A DNA stretch of 64,000 bases from Paenibacillus sp. GM2 (GTDB lineage Bacteria > Bacillota > Bacilli > Paenibacillales > Paenibacillaceae), in contig NZ_LN831277.1 in the NCBI RefSeq assembly GCF_900069005.2, positions 666,158 to 730,157 of the forward strand, read 5' to 3'. Both the position numbers and the translations under genes were made by a program. How positions within the stretch are numbered: the stretch's first letter is position 1; the number at the start of each line of letters is the position of its first letter. Below the pieces are notes generated by a model that did no database searches, was not told where the DNA came from, and was given only the letters and a program-made list of their open reading frames with translations. Shown one piece after another: positions 37,171 to 49,573 of the stretch.

Positions 37171-40100
37171 TTGTTGGATGTCAACAACTTCGAGTATATG
37201 AAAATCGGGCTTGCTTCCCCAGAGAAAATTCGTTCTTGGTCCCGCGGAGAAGTTAAAAAACCTGAAACAATTAACTATCGGACATTAAAACCGGAGAAGG
37301 AAGGGCTCTTCTGCGAGAAGATCTTCGGCCCAACCAAGGACTGGGAATGTCATTGCGGTAAATATAAAAGAGTTCGTTACAAAGGCGTCGTCTGCGATCG
37401 CTGCGGCGTTGAAGTAACGAGAGCGAAGGTTCGTCGCGAGCGGATGGGTCATATTGAACTGGCCGCTCCGGTGTCCCATATTTGGTATTTCAAAGGGATT
37501 CCAAGCCGTATGGGCTTGGCACTCGATATGTCGCCACGCTCTCTCGAAGAGATCATTTATTTTGCATCCTATGTTGTTACCGATCCAGGGGAGACTCCAC
37601 TGGAGAAAAAGCAGCTGTTGTCCGAGAAAGAATACCGTAGCTACCGTGAGAAATATGGCTATGGATTCCAAGCCGGCATGGGTGCGGAAGCAGTTAAGGA
37701 ATTGCTGCAGGATCTCGATATCGAGAAGGAAATGGACTTCCTCAAGGAAGAACTGCGTACAGCGCAAGGACAACGTCGTAACCGGGCGATCAAACGCCTT
37801 GAGGTTATCGAAGCATTCCGCAACTCCGGCAATAAGCCGGAATGGATGATTCTTGACGTGCTTCCGGTCATTCCGCCGGAGCTTCGTCCAATGGTTCAAC
37901 TCGATGGCGGACGTTTCGCCACATCGGACTTGAACGATCTGTATCGCCGTGTTATTAACCGTAACAACCGTTTGAAGCGTCTGCTTGATCTTGGCGCTCC
38001 GGATATCATCGTTCAGAACGAGAAGCGGATGCTGCAAGAAGCGGTTGACGCCCTGATCGACAACGGCCGCCGTGGCCGTCCTGTAACCGGTCCGGGCAAC
38101 CGTCCGTTGAAATCCTTGAGCCATATGCTCAAAGGTAAACAGGGTCGTTTCCGTCAGAACCTGCTCGGTAAACGGGTTGACTATTCCGGTCGTTCCGTTA
38201 TCGTCGTAGGACCTTATCTGAAGATGTATCAATGTGGTCTGCCGAAGGAAATGGCATTGGAGCTGTTCAAGCCATTTGTTATGAAAGAGCTGGTTAACAA
38301 AGGCCTGGCTCATAATATCAAGAGTGCAAAACGCAAAGTAGAACGCGTTAGCCCAGAGGTTTGGGATGTGCTCGAAGAAGTCATTAAGGAACATCCGGTT
38401 CTGCTTAACCGTGCGCCTACGCTTCACCGTCTCGGTATCCAAGCGTTTGAACCGATTCTTGTTGAAGGACGCGCTATTCGTCTTCACCCACTCGTATGTA
38501 CGGCATATAACGCCGACTTCGACGGTGACCAGATGGCTGTGCACGTTCCGTTGTCCGCAGAAGCTCAAGCGGAAGCCCGGATTCTGATGCTCGCCTCAGG
38601 CAACATCCTGAACCCGAAAGACGGTAAGCCGGTTGTAACGCCTTCTCAGGATATGGTTCTCGGCTCCTACTATCTGACTGTAGATGACAAGGAAGCCAAA
38701 GGTACCGGTATGCTTCTGTCTTCTGTGAATGAGGCAGTCTCGGCATATCAACGCGGTACGGCATCCCTGCACGCTCGTGTAGCGATTCCGGCTAAAGCGC
38801 TGAACAAGACTTCATTTACTGAAAAACAACAAAGTGCATTGTTGATTACGACGGTAGGTAAGATTATCTTCAACGAAATCTTCCCGGCCAGCTTCCCGTA
38901 TATTAACGAGGCAACTCGTACTAATCTGCTTGAGGGAACTCCAGATCATTACTTCATCCATGAGAAGGGTGCCAATGTTCAAGAGCGTCTCATGGGTGAG
39001 AAGTTGATGAGCGGGGTAGGTAAGGAATATCTTGGGGAAATTATCGGCCGTTGCTTTGAGATTTATCAGACGACGGAAACTTCGATAATTCTCGACAGAA
39101 TCAAACAAACCGGCTTTACTTACTCGACGCGCGCAGGTGTTAGTATCGCGGTTGCCGACGTTGTCGTGCCTGATGCGAAACAGGACATTATGCGTGAGTC
39201 TGAAGATAAAGTACAAGTGATTACCAATCAATATCGCCGCGGCTTGATTACCGATGAAGAACGGTATGACCGTGTTATCGATATCTGGTCGAAGGCCAAG
39301 GACCAAATTACCGATGTCCTGATGAAATCCATGGATCGCTTCAACTCGATCATGCTCATGGTTGACTCTAAGGCGCGGGGGAATAAATCGCAGATCACCC
39401 AGCTCGGTGGTATGCGGGGTCTCATGGCTACGCCATCCGGCCGAATTTATGAACTGCCAATTAAAGCGAACTTCCGTGAAGGTCTGACGGTCTTGGAGTA
39501 CTTTATCTCCACACACGGTGCGCGTAAAGGTCTGGCCGATACCGCACTTCGTACCGCTGACTCAGGTTATCTGACACGTCGTCTCGTTGACGTTGCGCAG
39601 GACGTAATCGTTCGCGAGGATGATTGCGGAACCGACAAAGGAATCACGGTTAGCCGGATTGAAGACGGCAAGGAGATCATCGAGAACCTGTATGACCGTA
39701 TTGAAGGACGTTACTCCTTCGAGACGATCAAACATCCGGAATCCGGTGAGATTATCGTTCACCGCAATGAGCTGATCGATAGTGATAAGGCGAATGCGAT
39801 CGTCAATGCAGGTGTTACGAAGCTGCAAATCCGTTCGGTGCTTAGCTGCCGCGCTCGTCATGGAGTATGTAAGAAATGTTATGGTCGTAACCTGGCTACT
39901 GGCAAACACGTTGAGATTGGTGAAGCGGTTGGTATTATCGCTGCTCAATCCATCGGTGAACCAGGGACCCAGCTTACCATGCGTACTTTCCATACCGGTG
40001 GTGTTGCCGGCGACGATATTACACAAGGTTTGCCGCGTATTCAGGAGCTCTTCGAAGCACGGAATCCGAAAGGGCAAGCTACGATCAGTGAAATCGATGG

Positions 40101-40785
40101 CGTCGTGAAAGAAATTCGCGAAGCTAAGGATCGCCGTGAGATCGAAGTGGATGGCGAAGCAGAAACCAAAACCTATTCGGTTACTTACGGTTCCCGTCTG
40201 CGCGTAAGCGAAGGACAGCATATTGAAGCTGGGGATGAACTGACCGACGGTTCGATTGACCCGAAGGAAATTCTGCGTATTAAAGGTATTCGCGGCGTAC
40301 AGAACTACATTCTGCAGGAAGTACAACGCGTATATCGTAACCAGGGCGTAGAAATCAACGATAAGCACATTGAAGTTATGGTTAGACAAATGCTTCGCAA
40401 GATCCGTATTGTCGATTCTGGCGATACTACCCTCTTGCCAGGTTCATTCGTCGACCTGCATGAATATGAGAAAGCCAACAAAGAAGCGATCTTGTCTGGT
40501 CAAGAGCCTGCCGTGGCCAAACCGGTATTACTGGGGATCACCAAGGCTTCGCTTGAGACGGATTCCTTCTTGTCGGCAGCATCCTTCCAGGAGACAACTC
40601 GCGTCCTTACTGATGCGGCAATCAAGGGCAAAGTGGATAAACTGCTCGGCCTGAAAGAGAATGTCATCATCGGTAAGCTGATTCCGGCAGGTACTGGTAT
40701 GAACCAGTATCGCAGTATTCAATTCGATGAGCCGGAAGGCAACGAGGCGAATGAGGAAAATCTGGAAACTGTATCTGTAGAGTAG
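37171..40785 (+). CDS. rpoC: DNA-directed RNA polymerase subunit beta'
   Basis: The 1204-residue beta' subunit. The zinc finger near residue 60 reads [19 protein letters not shown]; the catalytic Mg site [12 protein letters not shown] is intact; the second zinc site is [16 protein letters not shown], followed by the trigger-loop region [22 protein letters not shown] 37171 is chosen because it gives the family start LDVNNFEYM and follows AAGGAGGGA at 37156-37164; an in-frame start at 37129 lacks one. Co-transcribed with rpoB. Confidence 0.97.
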   Translation: MLDVNNFEYMKIGLASPEKIRSWSRGEVKKPETINYRTLKPEKEGLFCEKIFGPTKDWECHCGKYKRVRYKGVVCDRCGVEVTRAKVRRERMGHIELAAPVSHIWYFKGIPSRMGLALDMSPRSLEEIIYFASYVVTDPGETPLEKKQLLSEKEYRSYREKYGYGFQAGMGAEAVKELLQDLDIEKEMDFLKEELRTAQGQRRNRAIKRLEVIEAFRNSGNKPEWMILDVLPVIPPELRPMVQLDGGRFATSDLNDLYRRVINRNNRLKRLLDLGAPDIIVQNEKRMLQEAVDALIDNGRRGRPVTGPGNRPLKSLSHMLKGKQGRFRQNLLGKRVDYSGRSVIVVGPYLKMYQCGLPKEMALELFKPFVMKELVNKGLAHNIKSAKRKVERVSPEVWDVLEEVIKEHPVLLNRAPTLHRLGIQAFEPILVEGRAIRLHPLVCTAYNADFDGDQMAVHVPLSAEAQAEARILMLASGNILNPKDGKPVVTPSQDMVLGSYYLTVDDKEAKGTGMLLSSVNEAVSAYQRGTASLHARVAIPAKALNKTSFTEKQQSALLITTVGKIIFNEIFPASFPYINEATRTNLLEGTPDHYFIHEKGANVQERLMGEKLMSGVGKEYLGEIIGRCFEIYQTTETSIILDRIKQTGFTYSTRAGVSIAVADVVVPDAKQDIMRESEDKVQVITNQYRRGLITDEERYDRVIDIWSKAKDQITDVLMKSMDRFNSIMLMVDSKARGNKSQITQLGGMRGLMATPSGRIYELPIKANFREGLTVLEYFISTHGARKGLADTALRTADSGYLTRRLVDVAQDVIVREDDCGTDKGITVSRIEDGKEIIENLYDRIEGRYSFETIKHPESGEIIVHRNELIDSDKANAIVNAGVTKLQIRSVLSCRARHGVCKKCYGRNLATGKHVEIGEAVGIIAAQSIGEPGTQLTMRTFHTGGVAGDDITQGLPRIQELFEARNPKGQATISEIDGVVKEIREAKDRREIEVDGEAETKTYSVTYGSRLRVSEGQHIEAGDELTDGSIDPKEILRIKGIRGVQNYILQEVQRVYRNQGVEINDKHIEVMVRQMLRKIRIVDSGDTTLLPGSFVDLHEYEKANKEAILSGQEPAVAKPVLLGITKASLETDSFLSAASFQETTRVLTDAAIKGKVDKLLGLKENVIIGKLIPAGTGMNQYRSIQFDEPEGNEANEENLETVSVE

Positions 40786-40798
40786 TAGAACTAACACG

Positions 40799-40833
40799 CG
40801 TGATCCGGGCGGAATCATTCCGTTCGGATCACG
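40799..40833 (+). terminator. terminator-like hairpin after rpoC
   Basis: CGTGATCCG (40799-40807) pairs perfectly with CGGATCACG (40825-40833), with an inner CGGAA/TTCCG stem. The following tract is only partly T-rich, so termination may be incomplete. Confidence 0.55.
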
Positions 40834-40913
40834 ATTTATATTTACGGAAGAGAAGCGGGTTATCGTGTTCTAAGAGAAGAAAATCAGCTAAGAAAAACAT
40901 TGATACAAATTGC

Positions 40914-40942
40914 TTGACATCGCCTAACGAGAATGATAATAT
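40914..40942 (+). promoter_or_regulatory. promoter of the str operon
   Basis: TTGACA at 40914-40919, a 17-bp spacer and TAATAT at 40937-40942, with an extended -10 TG at 40934-40935. It precedes rplGB, rpsL, rpsG, fusA and tuf. Confidence 0.7.
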
Positions 40943-40990
40943 ATCGTAGTGCGTGAGTACGGAATTCCCTGTACTTTGGAGGACGATGAT

Positions 40991-41242
40991 ATGTCTTATG
41001 ATAAAGGATTACAGGATGCTCATGTTAAAATCGGTACCAAGCAAACGATGCGTATCGTCGAGCTTGGACGAGCCGAGGAAGTATATGTAGCTGAAGATGC
41101 AGATCCACGTTTGAAATCGAAGATCATTGCGCTATGCACTCAACATGCGGTCAAGGTCACTTTGGTGGATACGATGCAAAATCTCGGCAAAGCCTGCGGG
41201 ATTGAAGTTGGTGCGGCAATGGCTGCGGTTGTAAAACCATAG
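40991..41242 (+). CDS. rplGB: L7Ae-family K-turn-binding ribosomal protein
   Basis: An 83-residue L7Ae/L30e-fold protein equivalent to B. subtilis YbxF, which binds kink-turn RNA. Conserved segments are MSYDKGLQDA, IGTKQTMR, VAEDADPRLKSKI and LGKACGIEVGAAMAAVV. ATG 40991 is preceded by TTTGGAGG at 40976-40983; a longer in-frame extension from 40949 overlaps the promoter region and is rejected. First gene of the str operon. Confidence 0.93.
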   Translation: MSYDKGLQDAHVKIGTKQTMRIVELGRAEEVYVAEDADPRLKSKIIALCTQHAVKVTLVDTMQNLGKACGIEVGAAMAAVVKP

Positions 41243-41384
41243 TTTGATAGGAATGTTTTTGCTGAAGGGATACCTTAACGGCAAAAACTTTTCATTTGTT
41301 CTTTTATGAACCGCCTGGGTCTGTGGGCTTAACAAAAAGGTTTGTAAAGAATGTTAAAGAATCGAGGAAGGGGGTGGCAACAAC

Positions 41385-41804
41385 ATGCCAACAATTAACC
41401 AATTAGTCCGTAAAGGACGTCAAGACAAGGTGTACAAATCTAAATCGCCAGCATTGCAAAGAGGTTATAACGCTCTTAAACGTGAAGCTACCGATCTTAG
41501 TTCCCCACAAAAACGTGGTGTTTGTACTCGTGTAGGTACGATGACTCCTAAGAAACCGAACTCCGCACTTCGTAAATATGCCCGTGTTCGTTTGACGAAC
41601 CGTGTTGAGGTGACGGCTTACATTCCAGGGATCGGTCACAACTTGCAAGAACACAGCGTTGTTTTGATTCGTGGTGGACGGGTAAAAGACCTTCCGGGGG
41701 TACGTTATCACATCGTGCGCGGTGCGCTTGATACCGCTGGTGTTAACAACCGGATGCAAGCTCGTTCCAAGTATGGTGCTAAACGTCCAAAAGCTAAGAA
41801 ATAA
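41385..41804 (+). CDS. rpsL: 30S ribosomal protein S12
   Basis: Decoding-centre protein of 139 residues. The streptomycin-relevant segments [11 protein letters not shown] and [13 protein letters not shown] have the wild-type lysines. The 139-residue length matches the slightly long Bacillota form. It is preceded by a 142-bp leader after rplGB and a GGGGGTGG ribosome-binding site. Part of the str operon. Confidence 0.98.
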   Translation: MPTINQLVRKGRQDKVYKSKSPALQRGYNALKREATDLSSPQKRGVCTRVGTMTPKKPNSALRKYARVRLTNRVEVTAYIPGIGHNLQEHSVVLIRGGRVKDLPGVRYHIVRGALDTAGVNNRMQARSKYGAKRPKAKK

Positions 41805-41850
41805 TATTTCCGAAAAATAGGTTTGGACTAATAATGAAAGGGGGATAACT

Positions 41851-42321
41851 ATGCCACGCAAAGGTCCAGTTACAAAAAGAGACGTATTGCCGGATCCGGT
41901 GTATAACAGCAAGCTTGTTACTCGCTTGATCAACCGCATTATGATCGATGGTAAGCGCGGTGTTGCACAAAGCATTCTGTACAATTCGTTCAACATCATT
42001 CAAGAACGTACGGGGAATGACCCGATGGAAGTGTTTGAAGCAGCGATTAAGAATATCATGCCTGTCCTGGAAGTTAAAGCTCGCCGTGTAGGTGGTGCTA
42101 ACTACCAAGTGCCGATCGAAGTTAAACCGGAAAGACGTACTTCCTTAGGATTACGTTGGCTCGTAAACTACTCCCGCAACCGCGGCGAGAAGACTATGGA
42201 AGAGCGTTTGGCAGCAGAGATTATCGATGCTTCCAACAACACGGGTGCTTCCGTTAAGAAACGCGAAGACACGCATAAAATGGCTGAAGCGAACAAAGCG
42301 TTCGCACACTATCGTTGGTAG
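41851..42321 (+). CDS. rpsG: 30S ribosomal protein S7
   Basis: A 156-residue primary binder of the 16S 3' major domain, near the E-site tRNA. It starts [16 protein letters not shown] and includes the [15 protein letters not shown] beta-hairpin and the C-terminal [25 protein letters not shown] tail. In E. coli S7 represses the str operon; no equivalent site was identified here. Confidence 0.98.
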   Translation: MPRKGPVTKRDVLPDPVYNSKLVTRLINRIMIDGKRGVAQSILYNSFNIIQERTGNDPMEVFEAAIKNIMPVLEVKARRVGGANYQVPIEVKPERRTSLGLRWLVNYSRNRGEKTMEERLAAEIIDASNNTGASVKKREDTHKMAEANKAFAHYRW

Positions 42322-42369
42322 GATTCAGCAACTAATAATAAACTTCTATTTTGAAGGGAGAAAAATTGC

Positions 42370-44448
42370 ATGGCAAGAGAGTTCTCCTTGAAAAATACAC
42401 GTAACATCGGGATCATGGCGCATATTGACGCCGGTAAAACTACCACGACGGAACGTATCTTGTTCTACACCGGTATTAACCATAAGATTGGGGAGACTCA
42501 TGAAGGCTCCGCGACGATGGACTGGATGGAGCAGGAACAAGAGCGCGGAATTACAATTACGTCCGCTGCTACGACCGCTGCTTGGAAGGGGCACCGCGTA
42601 AATATCATCGATACCCCGGGACACGTTGACTTCACAGTAGAAGTTGAACGTTCCCTGCGTGTATTGGACGGGGCAGTAGGCGTGTTCAGTGCGAAGGAAG
42701 GCGTAGAGCCTCAGTCTGAAACGGTTTGGAGACAGGCTGACAAATATAGCGTTCCTCGTATCGCTTATGTCAATAAAATGGATATTATCGGCGCAGATTA
42801 TCTTAACGTAGTTAACGATATGCGCGAGCGTTTGCAAGCAAACGCAGTAGCTATCCAATTGCCTATCGGTGCTGAGAATGATTTTGTCGGTATTATCGAC
42901 TTGATCGCTCAAAAAGCATATATGTACAAAGATGACTTAGGTCAAAATATCGAGGAAACTGAAATTCCTGCGGATTATGCAGCGAAAGTTGAAGAACTTC
43001 GTGCAGAATTGGTTGAGAAGGTTGCAGAACTTGATGAAGAATTGACTATGAAATACCTTGAAGGTGAAGAAATCACTGTTGAAGAACTGAAAGCAGCTCT
43101 TCGTAAAGGTGTAGTAGAAGTTAAGATCTTCCCGGTTGTGTGCGGTTCCTCTTATCGCAACAAAGGCATCCAGCTTATGCTTGATGCAGTCGTAGACTAC
43201 TTGCCTGCGCCGGTCGATGTACCAAGCATTCAAGGTCACTTGGATGACGGTACCGAGGTTGAACGTCATTCTTCTGATGAAGAGCCGTTCTCCGCGCTTG
43301 CATTTAAGATTATGACAGACCCTTACGTTGGTAAGCTTACGTTCTTCCGTGTATACTCCGGTATTTTGCAATCCGGTTCGTATGTACTGAATGCAACGAA
43401 GAACAAGCGCGAACGTATTGGACGGATCCTGCAAATGCATGCTAACAGCCGTAAAGAGATCAGCGAAGTATACGCTGGTGATATCGCAGCAGCTGTTGGT
43501 TTGAAAGACACAGGAACTGGTGATACACTGTGTGATGAGAAGTCTCCAGTAATTCTGGAATCGATGAACTTCCCTGATCCGGTTATCGAAATCGCTGTTG
43601 AACCTAAGACAAAAGCGGACCAAGACAAGATGAGCGTTGCCCTCGGTAAATTGACTGAGGAAGACCCTACCCTTCGTGCTCATACGGACGAAGAGACAGG
43701 TCAAACGATCTTGGCTGGTATGGGTGAGCTTCACCTCGATATCATCATCGAGCGTATGCGCCGTGAGTTCAAGGTAGAGACCAATGTGGGTAAACCACAG
43801 GTTGCTTACCGTGAAACATTCAAGGTTCCTGCGCGTGTTGAAGGTAAATTCGTTCGCCAATCCGGTGGTCGTGGTCAATACGGTCACGTATGGGTTGAGT
43901 TCGAGCCGCTTGAAGCAGGTTCAGGCAACCAATTCGAGAGCAAGATTGTCGGTGGTTCGGTTCCTAGAGAATACATCGCACCTGCTCAACAAGGTATCGA
44001 AGAAGCAATGAAGAACGGTGTTCTCGCTGGTTTCCCTGTAGTGGACGTGAAGGCTACAATCGTAGACGGTTCGTACCATGACGTTGACTCCAGTGAAATG
44101 GCGTTTAAGATCGCTGGTTCCATGGCGCTTAAGGCTGCTAAGGAAAAAGCACAACCGGTTCTGCTTGAGCCAATCATGAAGGTTGAAGTTACTGTTCCGG
44201 AAGAGTACATGGGTGATGTTATGGGGATGCTGAACTCCCGTCGTGGCCGTATCGAAGGTATGGACTCACGTGGCGGCGCTCAAATCATCCGCGCGAAAGT
44301 GCCTCTTTCCGAAATGTTCGGTTACTCCACAACTCTTCGTTCCGGTACGCAAGGACGCGGCGTGTTCTCGATGGAATTGTCTCACTATGAAGAGGTTCCT
44401 CGTAACATCTCCGAAGAGATCGTATCGAAACACAAAGGTGCAGAATAA
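42370..44448 (+). CDS. fusA: elongation factor G
   Basis: Translocase GTPase of 692 residues. The P-loop is [12 protein letters not shown] (about residue 18), switch [17 protein letters not shown], and the guanine-specificity motif NKMD. Domain IV reads [13 protein letters not shown] and the C-terminal domain V includes [14 protein letters not shown]. It lies between rpsG and tuf in the str operon. No sign of a resistance-type paralogue. Confidence 0.98.
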   Translation: MAREFSLKNTRNIGIMAHIDAGKTTTTERILFYTGINHKIGETHEGSATMDWMEQEQERGITITSAATTAAWKGHRVNIIDTPGHVDFTVEVERSLRVLDGAVGVFSAKEGVEPQSETVWRQADKYSVPRIAYVNKMDIIGADYLNVVNDMRERLQANAVAIQLPIGAENDFVGIIDLIAQKAYMYKDDLGQNIEETEIPADYAAKVEELRAELVEKVAELDEELTMKYLEGEEITVEELKAALRKGVVEVKIFPVVCGSSYRNKGIQLMLDAVVDYLPAPVDVPSIQGHLDDGTEVERHSSDEEPFSALAFKIMTDPYVGKLTFFRVYSGILQSGSYVLNATKNKRERIGRILQMHANSRKEISEVYAGDIAAAVGLKDTGTGDTLCDEKSPVILESMNFPDPVIEIAVEPKTKADQDKMSVALGKLTEEDPTLRAHTDEETGQTILAGMGELHLDIIIERMRREFKVETNVGKPQVAYRETFKVPARVEGKFVRQSGGRGQYGHVWVEFEPLEAGSGNQFESKIVGGSVPREYIAPAQQGIEEAMKNGVLAGFPVVDVKATIVDGSYHDVDSSEMAFKIAGSMALKAAKEKAQPVLLEPIMKVEVTVPEEYMGDVMGMLNSRRGRIEGMDSRGGAQIIRAKVPLSEMFGYSTTLRSGTQGRGVFSMELSHYEEVPRNISEEIVSKHKGAE

Positions 44449-44548
44449 TTTTCTGTATTTTCTAGCCGGGAGTAGATGACCTGAATAAGGATTTGCTCCC
44501 AGGTTAGTCCAACATATTAATCTTATTTTTAAGGAGGAAATGTTTAAA

Positions 44549-45739
44549 ATGGCAAAGGCTAAATACGAACGTACAAAACCGCATGTTAACATCGGTACAA
44601 TTGGTCACGTTGACCATGGTAAAACTACGCTGACTGCAGCGATCACAACTGTGTTGTCCAAAACTTATGGCGGTGCTGCTGTAGCATTCGATCAAATCGA
44701 CAAAGCTCCAGAAGAGCGCGAACGTGGTATCACAATCTCCACTTCCCACGTTGAATATGAAACTCCTAACCGTCACTATGCACACGTTGACTGCCCAGGG
44801 CACGCCGACTATGTTAAAAACATGATCACTGGTGCTGCTCAAATGGACGGAGCAATCCTGGTTGTATCCGCAGCTGACGGCCCAATGCCGCAAACTCGCG
44901 AGCACATCCTGTTGTCCCGTAACGTAGGCGTTCCTTACATCGTTGTATTCTTGAACAAATGCGACATGGTTGAAGACGCTGAACTTCTTGAATTGGTTGA
45001 AATGGAAGTTCGTGACTTGCTGAACGAATATGAATTCCCAGGCGATGATACTCCAATCATCCATGGTTCCGCTCGTGAAGCTCTCATGAACCCAGACGGC
45101 GACTGGGCTAAGAAAATCGTTGAAATGTTTGAAATCATCGACGAGTACATTCCGCTTCCAGAGCGTCCAGTTGACAAGCCATTCCTTATGCCTGTCGAGG
45201 ACGTATTCTCCATCACTGGCCGTGGTACAGTTGCTACAGGCCGTGTAGAGCGTGGTACTGTTAAAGTCGGCGACGAAATCGAAATCGTGGGTATCCGCGA
45301 AGAAACTAAGAAATCCGTCGTTACTGGCGTAGAAATGTTCCGTAAATTGCTTGATTCCGCTGAAGCAGGCGATAACATCGGTGCATTGCTCCGTGGTGTT
45401 GACCGTAACCAAATCGAACGCGGTCAAGTATTGGCAAAGCCAGCTTCCGTTAATCCGCATACTGAGTTTACCGCTCAAGTATACGTATTGACTAAAGAAG
45501 AAGGCGGACGTCATAAGCCTTTCTTCACTGGCTACCGTCCACAATTCTATTTCCGTACAACTGACGTTACAGGTGTTATCAACCTGCCAGAAGGTACTGA
45601 AATGGTTATGCCTGGCGACAACATCGAAGTTGCTGTTTCCCTGATCTCCCCAATCGCGATTGAAGAAGGAACTCGCTTCTCCATCCGTGAAGGCGGACGT
45701 ACTGTTGGATCCGGCGCTGTTGTATCCATCAGCAAATAA
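44549..45739 (+). CDS. tuf: elongation factor Tu
   Basis: GTPase that delivers aminoacyl-tRNA, 396 residues. It has [22 protein letters not shown] and NKCDMV, then the beta-barrel domains 2 and 3 ([26 protein letters not shown]). ATG 44549 gives the normal [12 protein letters not shown] start and sits 11 bp after AAGGAGG; an ATG at 44540 is too close to that site. Strong codon bias suggests very high expression. It ends the str operon at a clean terminator. Confidence 0.98.
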   Translation: MAKAKYERTKPHVNIGTIGHVDHGKTTLTAAITTVLSKTYGGAAVAFDQIDKAPEERERGITISTSHVEYETPNRHYAHVDCPGHADYVKNMITGAAQMDGAILVVSAADGPMPQTREHILLSRNVGVPYIVVFLNKCDMVEDAELLELVEMEVRDLLNEYEFPGDDTPIIHGSAREALMNPDGDWAKKIVEMFEIIDEYIPLPERPVDKPFLMPVEDVFSITGRGTVATGRVERGTVKVGDEIEIVGIREETKKSVVTGVEMFRKLLDSAEAGDNIGALLRGVDRNQIERGQVLAKPASVNPHTEFTAQVYVLTKEEGGRHKPFFTGYRPQFYFRTTDVTGVINLPEGTEMVMPGDNIEVAVSLISPIAIEEGTRFSIREGGRTVGSGAVVSISK

Positions 45740-45759
45740 TTTAAGCTTATGCTTCTTAG

Positions 45760-45789
45760 AGACTCGTTCCTTATGGAACGAGTCTTTTT
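45760..45789 (+). terminator. Rho-independent terminator after tuf
   Basis: A perfect 11-bp stem AGACTCGTTCC/GGAACGAGTCT with a TTAT loop, followed by T residues. Confidence 0.9.
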
Positions 45790-45792
45790 GCA

Positions 45793-46090
45793 TGTATGGC
45801 CTGTTGGAGGATGTGACCGTGAGAGCAGCGAGAACAGCGGGTGGCGGTGAACAAGGGCGGGGATCTAGAATGGTAGCCCACGAGGTCAAGAAGCTATCAG
45901 AGGAAGCCGGATTTATAGCTGTACAAATCATGAACCAACTTTAGCAGCCCTTAAGAATGACAACAAAAGTATGGAGGTTGTTGCAGTTGCGTTGTAAGCA
46001 GTTGGTTTGGTCAGAAAATGAGCATCAGATTCAAGAAGAGATGTGTTTCTTCATATTATAGAGTTTGTGCAGCGCAGCTCGAATGAGCTT
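45793..46090 (+). pseudogene. decayed methyl-accepting chemotaxis protein fragment
   Basis: In one frame, nt 45800-45944 encode a segment like the MCP signalling tip (RAARTAGGGEQGRG, VAHEVKKLSEEAG, VQIMNQ), which matches the conserved [25 protein letters not shown] pattern. A stop follows, and the likely continuation is in a different frame (ALKNDNKSMEVVAVAL), with a possible later piece (QRSSNELATV) near 46074. No start, membrane or ligand-binding region is present. It is a remnant, probably left by a rearrangement between tuf and rpsJ. Confidence 0.55.
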
Positions 46091-46243
46091 GCAACTGTGG
46101 AAATCCGAATTAAACATTCCTTTATATATAGAAGAAATCGGTTTGAACTGATGTCTCAGGCTGCCAGAACGGAAGGCACATCGAATGCGTCATCCCCAAA
46201 ATCAAAGGATTCAGAATAATAAGATAAATATAATAAATTTTGC
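46091..46243. other. non-coding stretch before the S10 promoter
   Basis: Nothing was recognised beyond possible further decay of the upstream chemotaxis-receptor fragment. The base composition becomes AT-rich towards the S10 promoter. Confidence 0.4.
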
Positions 46244-46272
46244 TTGCAATGAGCACAGCTTTTCTATATAAT
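46244..46272 (+). promoter_or_regulatory. promoter of the S10 ribosomal operon
   Basis: TTGCAA at 46244-46249, a 17-bp spacer and a consensus TATAAT at 46267-46272. It is about 140 bp upstream of rpsJ. Confidence 0.75.
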
Positions 46273-46719
<447 letters not shown>

Positions 46720-46763
46720 TATCCATTTTTGAATGGAAACGAAAGAGGAAAAGAGGTGTCAAC

Positions 46764-47387
46764 ATGAAAGGTATCTTAGGGAAAAAGCTCGGGATGACTC
46801 AAGTATTTACCCCAGAAGGTAATGTCATTCCTGTTACAGTTATTGAAGCAAGCTCTAACGTAGTTCTGCAAAAGAAAGACGTAGAGAACGATGGCTATGA
46901 AGCGATCCAACTTGGCTACTCCGATAAGAAAGAAAGCAGAGTAACTAAGCCGGAAGCTGGTCATGCGAAAAAGGCAAATACAACGCCTAAGCGCTACGTT
47001 CGCGAAATTCGCGGTGTTGACTTGGCAGGATATGAAGTTGGCCAGGAGGTCAAAGTTGATATTTTTGCTGAGGGCGAATTTGTTGACGTAACAGGTATTT
47101 CGAAGGGTAAAGGTTTCCAAGGCGTAATTAAACGCTGGGGACAAAGCCGCGGCCCTATGGCTCACGGTTCCCGTTACCATCGTAGACCTGGTTCTATGGG
47201 TTCCATCCAAGCGAACCGTGTTCCTAAAGGCAAACGTCTTCCAGGACATATGGGTAGCGAAACTGTAACGATTCAGAAGCTTGAAATCGTGAAGGTTGAT
47301 GCAGAACGTAATGTACTGCTCGTTAAAGGTTCGATCCCAGGTCCTAAAAATAGTTTCGTAAAAGTTAAAGAAACCATCAAAAAATAA
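46764..47387 (+). CDS. rplC: 50S ribosomal protein L3
   Basis: A 207-residue early-assembly protein near the peptidyl-transferase centre. It opens [15 protein letters not shown], carries the globular domain and the long extension with [11 protein letters not shown] and [16 protein letters not shown], which reaches towards the centre. The GAGGTG ribosome-binding site is 6 bp before ATG. Second gene of the S10 operon. Confidence 0.98.
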   Translation: MKGILGKKLGMTQVFTPEGNVIPVTVIEASSNVVLQKKDVENDGYEAIQLGYSDKKESRVTKPEAGHAKKANTTPKRYVREIRGVDLAGYEVGQEVKVDIFAEGEFVDVTGISKGKGFQGVIKRWGQSRGPMAHGSRYHRRPGSMGSIQANRVPKGKRLPGHMGSETVTIQKLEIVKVDAERNVLLVKGSIPGPKNSFVKVKETIKK

Positions 47388-47413
47388 TTAACTGAAGAAA
47401 GGAGGAACAAAAA

Positions 47414-48037
47414 ATGCCAAAAGTAGCAGTTTTTAATGTTAGCGGTAGCCAAGTTGGCGAGGTAGAATTGAACGATGCAGTATTCGGTATCGAACCGAAC
47501 ACTCATGTGCTTCATGAAGCTGTTGTTATGCAACGCGCTTCCCTTCGCTTTGGTACCCATAAAGTAAAAGGACGCTCCGAAGTTCGCGGCGGTGGTCGTA
47601 AACCTTGGAAGCAAAAAGGAACAGGACGTGCCCGTCAAGGTTCGATCCGTTCTCCGCAATGGGTTGGTGGCGGTATCGTATTCGGACCGACTCCACGCAG
47701 CTATGCTTACAAATTGCCGAAAAAAGTTCGTCGTCTGGCGATCAAATCGGCTTTGTCTGCTAAAGTTATCGATCAGGACATTATCGTACTTGATGCTTTG
47801 AGCTTGAATGCACCTAAGACTAAAGAATTTGCTGCCATCTTGAACAACCTGAAGGTTGATCGCAAGGCGCTTGTTGTAGCTCCTAGCTATGACGACAATG
47901 TAGCACTTTCCGCTCGTAATATCCCTGGTGTTAAATTTGTAGCAGCTGACGGCATTAATGTTCTTGACGTGCTCTCGCACGACAAACTGATCATTACGAA
48001 GGAAGCAGTTCAGAAGGTAGAGGAGGTGCTCGCGTAA
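47414..48037 (+). CDS. rplD: 50S ribosomal protein L4
   Basis: A 207-residue exit-tunnel protein. Its extended loop ([28 protein letters not shown] region) is basic and intact, with no deletion of the sort linked to macrolide resistance. In E. coli L4 represses the S10 operon. Its stop overlaps the rplW start by one base (TAATG), so the two are translationally coupled. Confidence 0.97.
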   Translation: MPKVAVFNVSGSQVGEVELNDAVFGIEPNTHVLHEAVVMQRASLRFGTHKVKGRSEVRGGGRKPWKQKGTGRARQGSIRSPQWVGGGIVFGPTPRSYAYKLPKKVRRLAIKSALSAKVIDQDIIVLDALSLNAPKTKEFAAILNNLKVDRKALVVAPSYDDNVALSARNIPGVKFVAADGINVLDVLSHDKLIITKEAVQKVEEVLA

Positions 48038-48327
48038 TGAAAGATCCTCGTGATATTATTAAGCGTCCGGTAATCACAGAACGTACTGCTGATTACATGA
48101 ACGAACTTAAATATGTGTTCGAAGTCGACATTCGTGCCAACAAGACCGAAATTAAAAAAGCGGTTGAAGAGATCTTCAAAGTTAAAGTGAGCAATGTGAA
48201 TACTCTGCGTGTTCCTGGCAAGCCAAAACGTTATGGACGTCATTTCGGTTATACTCCGGAATGGAAGAAAGCGTTCGTGACTTTGACTCCGGACAGCAAA
48301 CCGCTCGAATTTTTTGAATCGGTATAA
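48037..48327 (+). CDS. rplW: 50S ribosomal protein L23
   Basis: A 96-residue protein at the tunnel exit that forms the docking site for trigger factor and SRP. It has the [17 protein letters not shown] start, the central [20 protein letters not shown] region and the [19 protein letters not shown] loop. It is coupled to rplD by TAATG. Confidence 0.97.
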   Translation: MKDPRDIIKRPVITERTADYMNELKYVFEVDIRANKTEIKKAVEEIFKVKVSNVNTLRVPGKPKRYGRHFGYTPEWKKAFVTLTPDSKPLEFFESV

Positions 48328-48355
48328 AATTGTCTAAAGTAAGGAGGGAAATCTA

Positions 48356-49186
48356 GTGCCTATCAAAAAGTATAAACCGACATCTCCGGCAAGACGTGGA
48401 ATGTCCGTATCGACATTCGAAGAAATCACCACAGATACTCCGGAGAAATCCTTGCTTGCGCCACTGAGCAAAACAGCTGGTCGCAACAACCAAGGTAAAA
48501 TTACTGTGCGTCACCATGGCGGTGGACACAAACGTAAATATCGTATCATCGACTTCAAACGGAACAAAGATGGAATTCCAGGCCGCGTTGCTACTATCGA
48601 GTACGACCCGAACCGGACTTCTAACATCGCTTTGATCAACTATGCTGACGGTGAAAAACGCTACATTATTGCTCCACAAGGGCTTAAAGTAGGCGACGTT
48701 ATCGAGTCTGGCGTAGGTTCCGACATCAAAATCGGAAACTCACTTCCACTTGAGAACATCCCGGTGGGTACAGTTATCCACAACATCGAGCTGAAACCAG
48801 GTAAAGGCGGACAACTCGTTCGTGCTGCCGGTACTGAAGCTCAATTGCTCGGTAAAGAAGACAAATACGTAACCGTTCGTCTTTCTTCTGGCGAAATGCG
48901 TAAAATTCTTAAAGTTTGCCGCGCTACAATCGGTTCTGTAGGTAATGCAGACCATGAATTGATCAAGATCGGTAAAGCGGGCCGCAATCGCTGGAAGGGC
49001 CAACGTCCTGAAGTTCGCGGTGTTGTTATGAACCCTAACGATCACCCTCATGGTGGTGGTGAAGGTCGTGCTCCGATCGGCCGTAAATCGCCATTGTCTC
49101 CTTGGGGCAAACCAACCCTTGGTTACAAGACGCGTAAAAAAGGCAAAGCATCTGATAAGTATATCGTTCGTGGCCGCACGAAGTAA
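48356..49186 (+). CDS. rplB: 50S ribosomal protein L2
   Basis: A 276-residue protein needed for subunit association and peptidyl transfer. It starts at GTG 48356 after AAGGAGGG, and has the [19 protein letters not shown] segment and the C-terminal [17 protein letters not shown] loop with the conserved His near the peptidyl-transferase centre, followed by a basic tail. Confidence 0.97.
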   Translation: MPIKKYKPTSPARRGMSVSTFEEITTDTPEKSLLAPLSKTAGRNNQGKITVRHHGGGHKRKYRIIDFKRNKDGIPGRVATIEYDPNRTSNIALINYADGEKRYIIAPQGLKVGDVIESGVGSDIKIGNSLPLENIPVGTVIHNIELKPGKGGQLVRAAGTEAQLLGKEDKYVTVRLSSGEMRKILKVCRATIGSVGNADHELIKIGKAGRNRWKGQRPEVRGVVMNPNDHPHGGGEGRAPIGRKSPLSPWGKPTLGYKTRKKGKASDKYIVRGRTK

Positions 49187-49258
49187 TCCGCGCCTCGCGG
49201 ATCACTTCACGGCAGTGAATTATAGTTCGAAACAAGCAGTATGAAGGGAGGATATTAA

Positions 49259-49537
49259 ATGAGCCGTAGTCTTAAAAAAGGACCTTTTATTGACGGATAT
49301 ATGTTGAAAAAGGTGGAAGAAGCGAGCGCATCGAACAAGAAAGTGGTTATTAAAACTTGGTCGCGCCGTTCGACAATTTTCCCACAATTCATCGGCCATA
49401 CTTTTGGTGTATACGACGGACGCAAACACGTACCTGTATACGTAACAGAGGACATGGTAGGACATAAACTTGGTGAATTTGCTCCAACCCGTACCTACAA
49501 AGGTCATACGGATGACGACAAGAAAACGAGACGCTAA
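49259..49537 (+). CDS. rpsS: 30S ribosomal protein S19
   Basis: A 92-residue 30S head protein contacting S13 and the A-site finger. It begins [16 protein letters not shown] and includes [18 protein letters not shown] and [19 protein letters not shown]. The AAGGGAGG ribosome-binding site precedes ATG 49259. S10 operon. Confidence 0.97.
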   Translation: MSRSLKKGPFIDGYMLKKVEEASASNKKVVIKTWSRRSTIFPQFIGHTFGVYDGRKHVPVYVTEDMVGHKLGEFAPTRTYKGHTDDDKKTRR

Positions 49538-49573
49538 ACGATAAGTTCTTCGTTTGAGAGGAGGTAACAACAC

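Noticed and set aside
37285..38568. 427-codon reverse-strand open frame opposite rpoC
   Set aside because: Same explanation: antisense of a conserved gene with no domain or ribosome-binding site.
41530..41710. Possible streptomycin-resistance changes in rpsL
   Set aside because: Both conserved lysine segments (KKPNS and RVKDLPG) are wild-type.
44504..45931. 475-codon reverse-strand open frame opposite tuf
   Set aside because: Produced by the strong codon bias of tuf; no independent evidence of translation.
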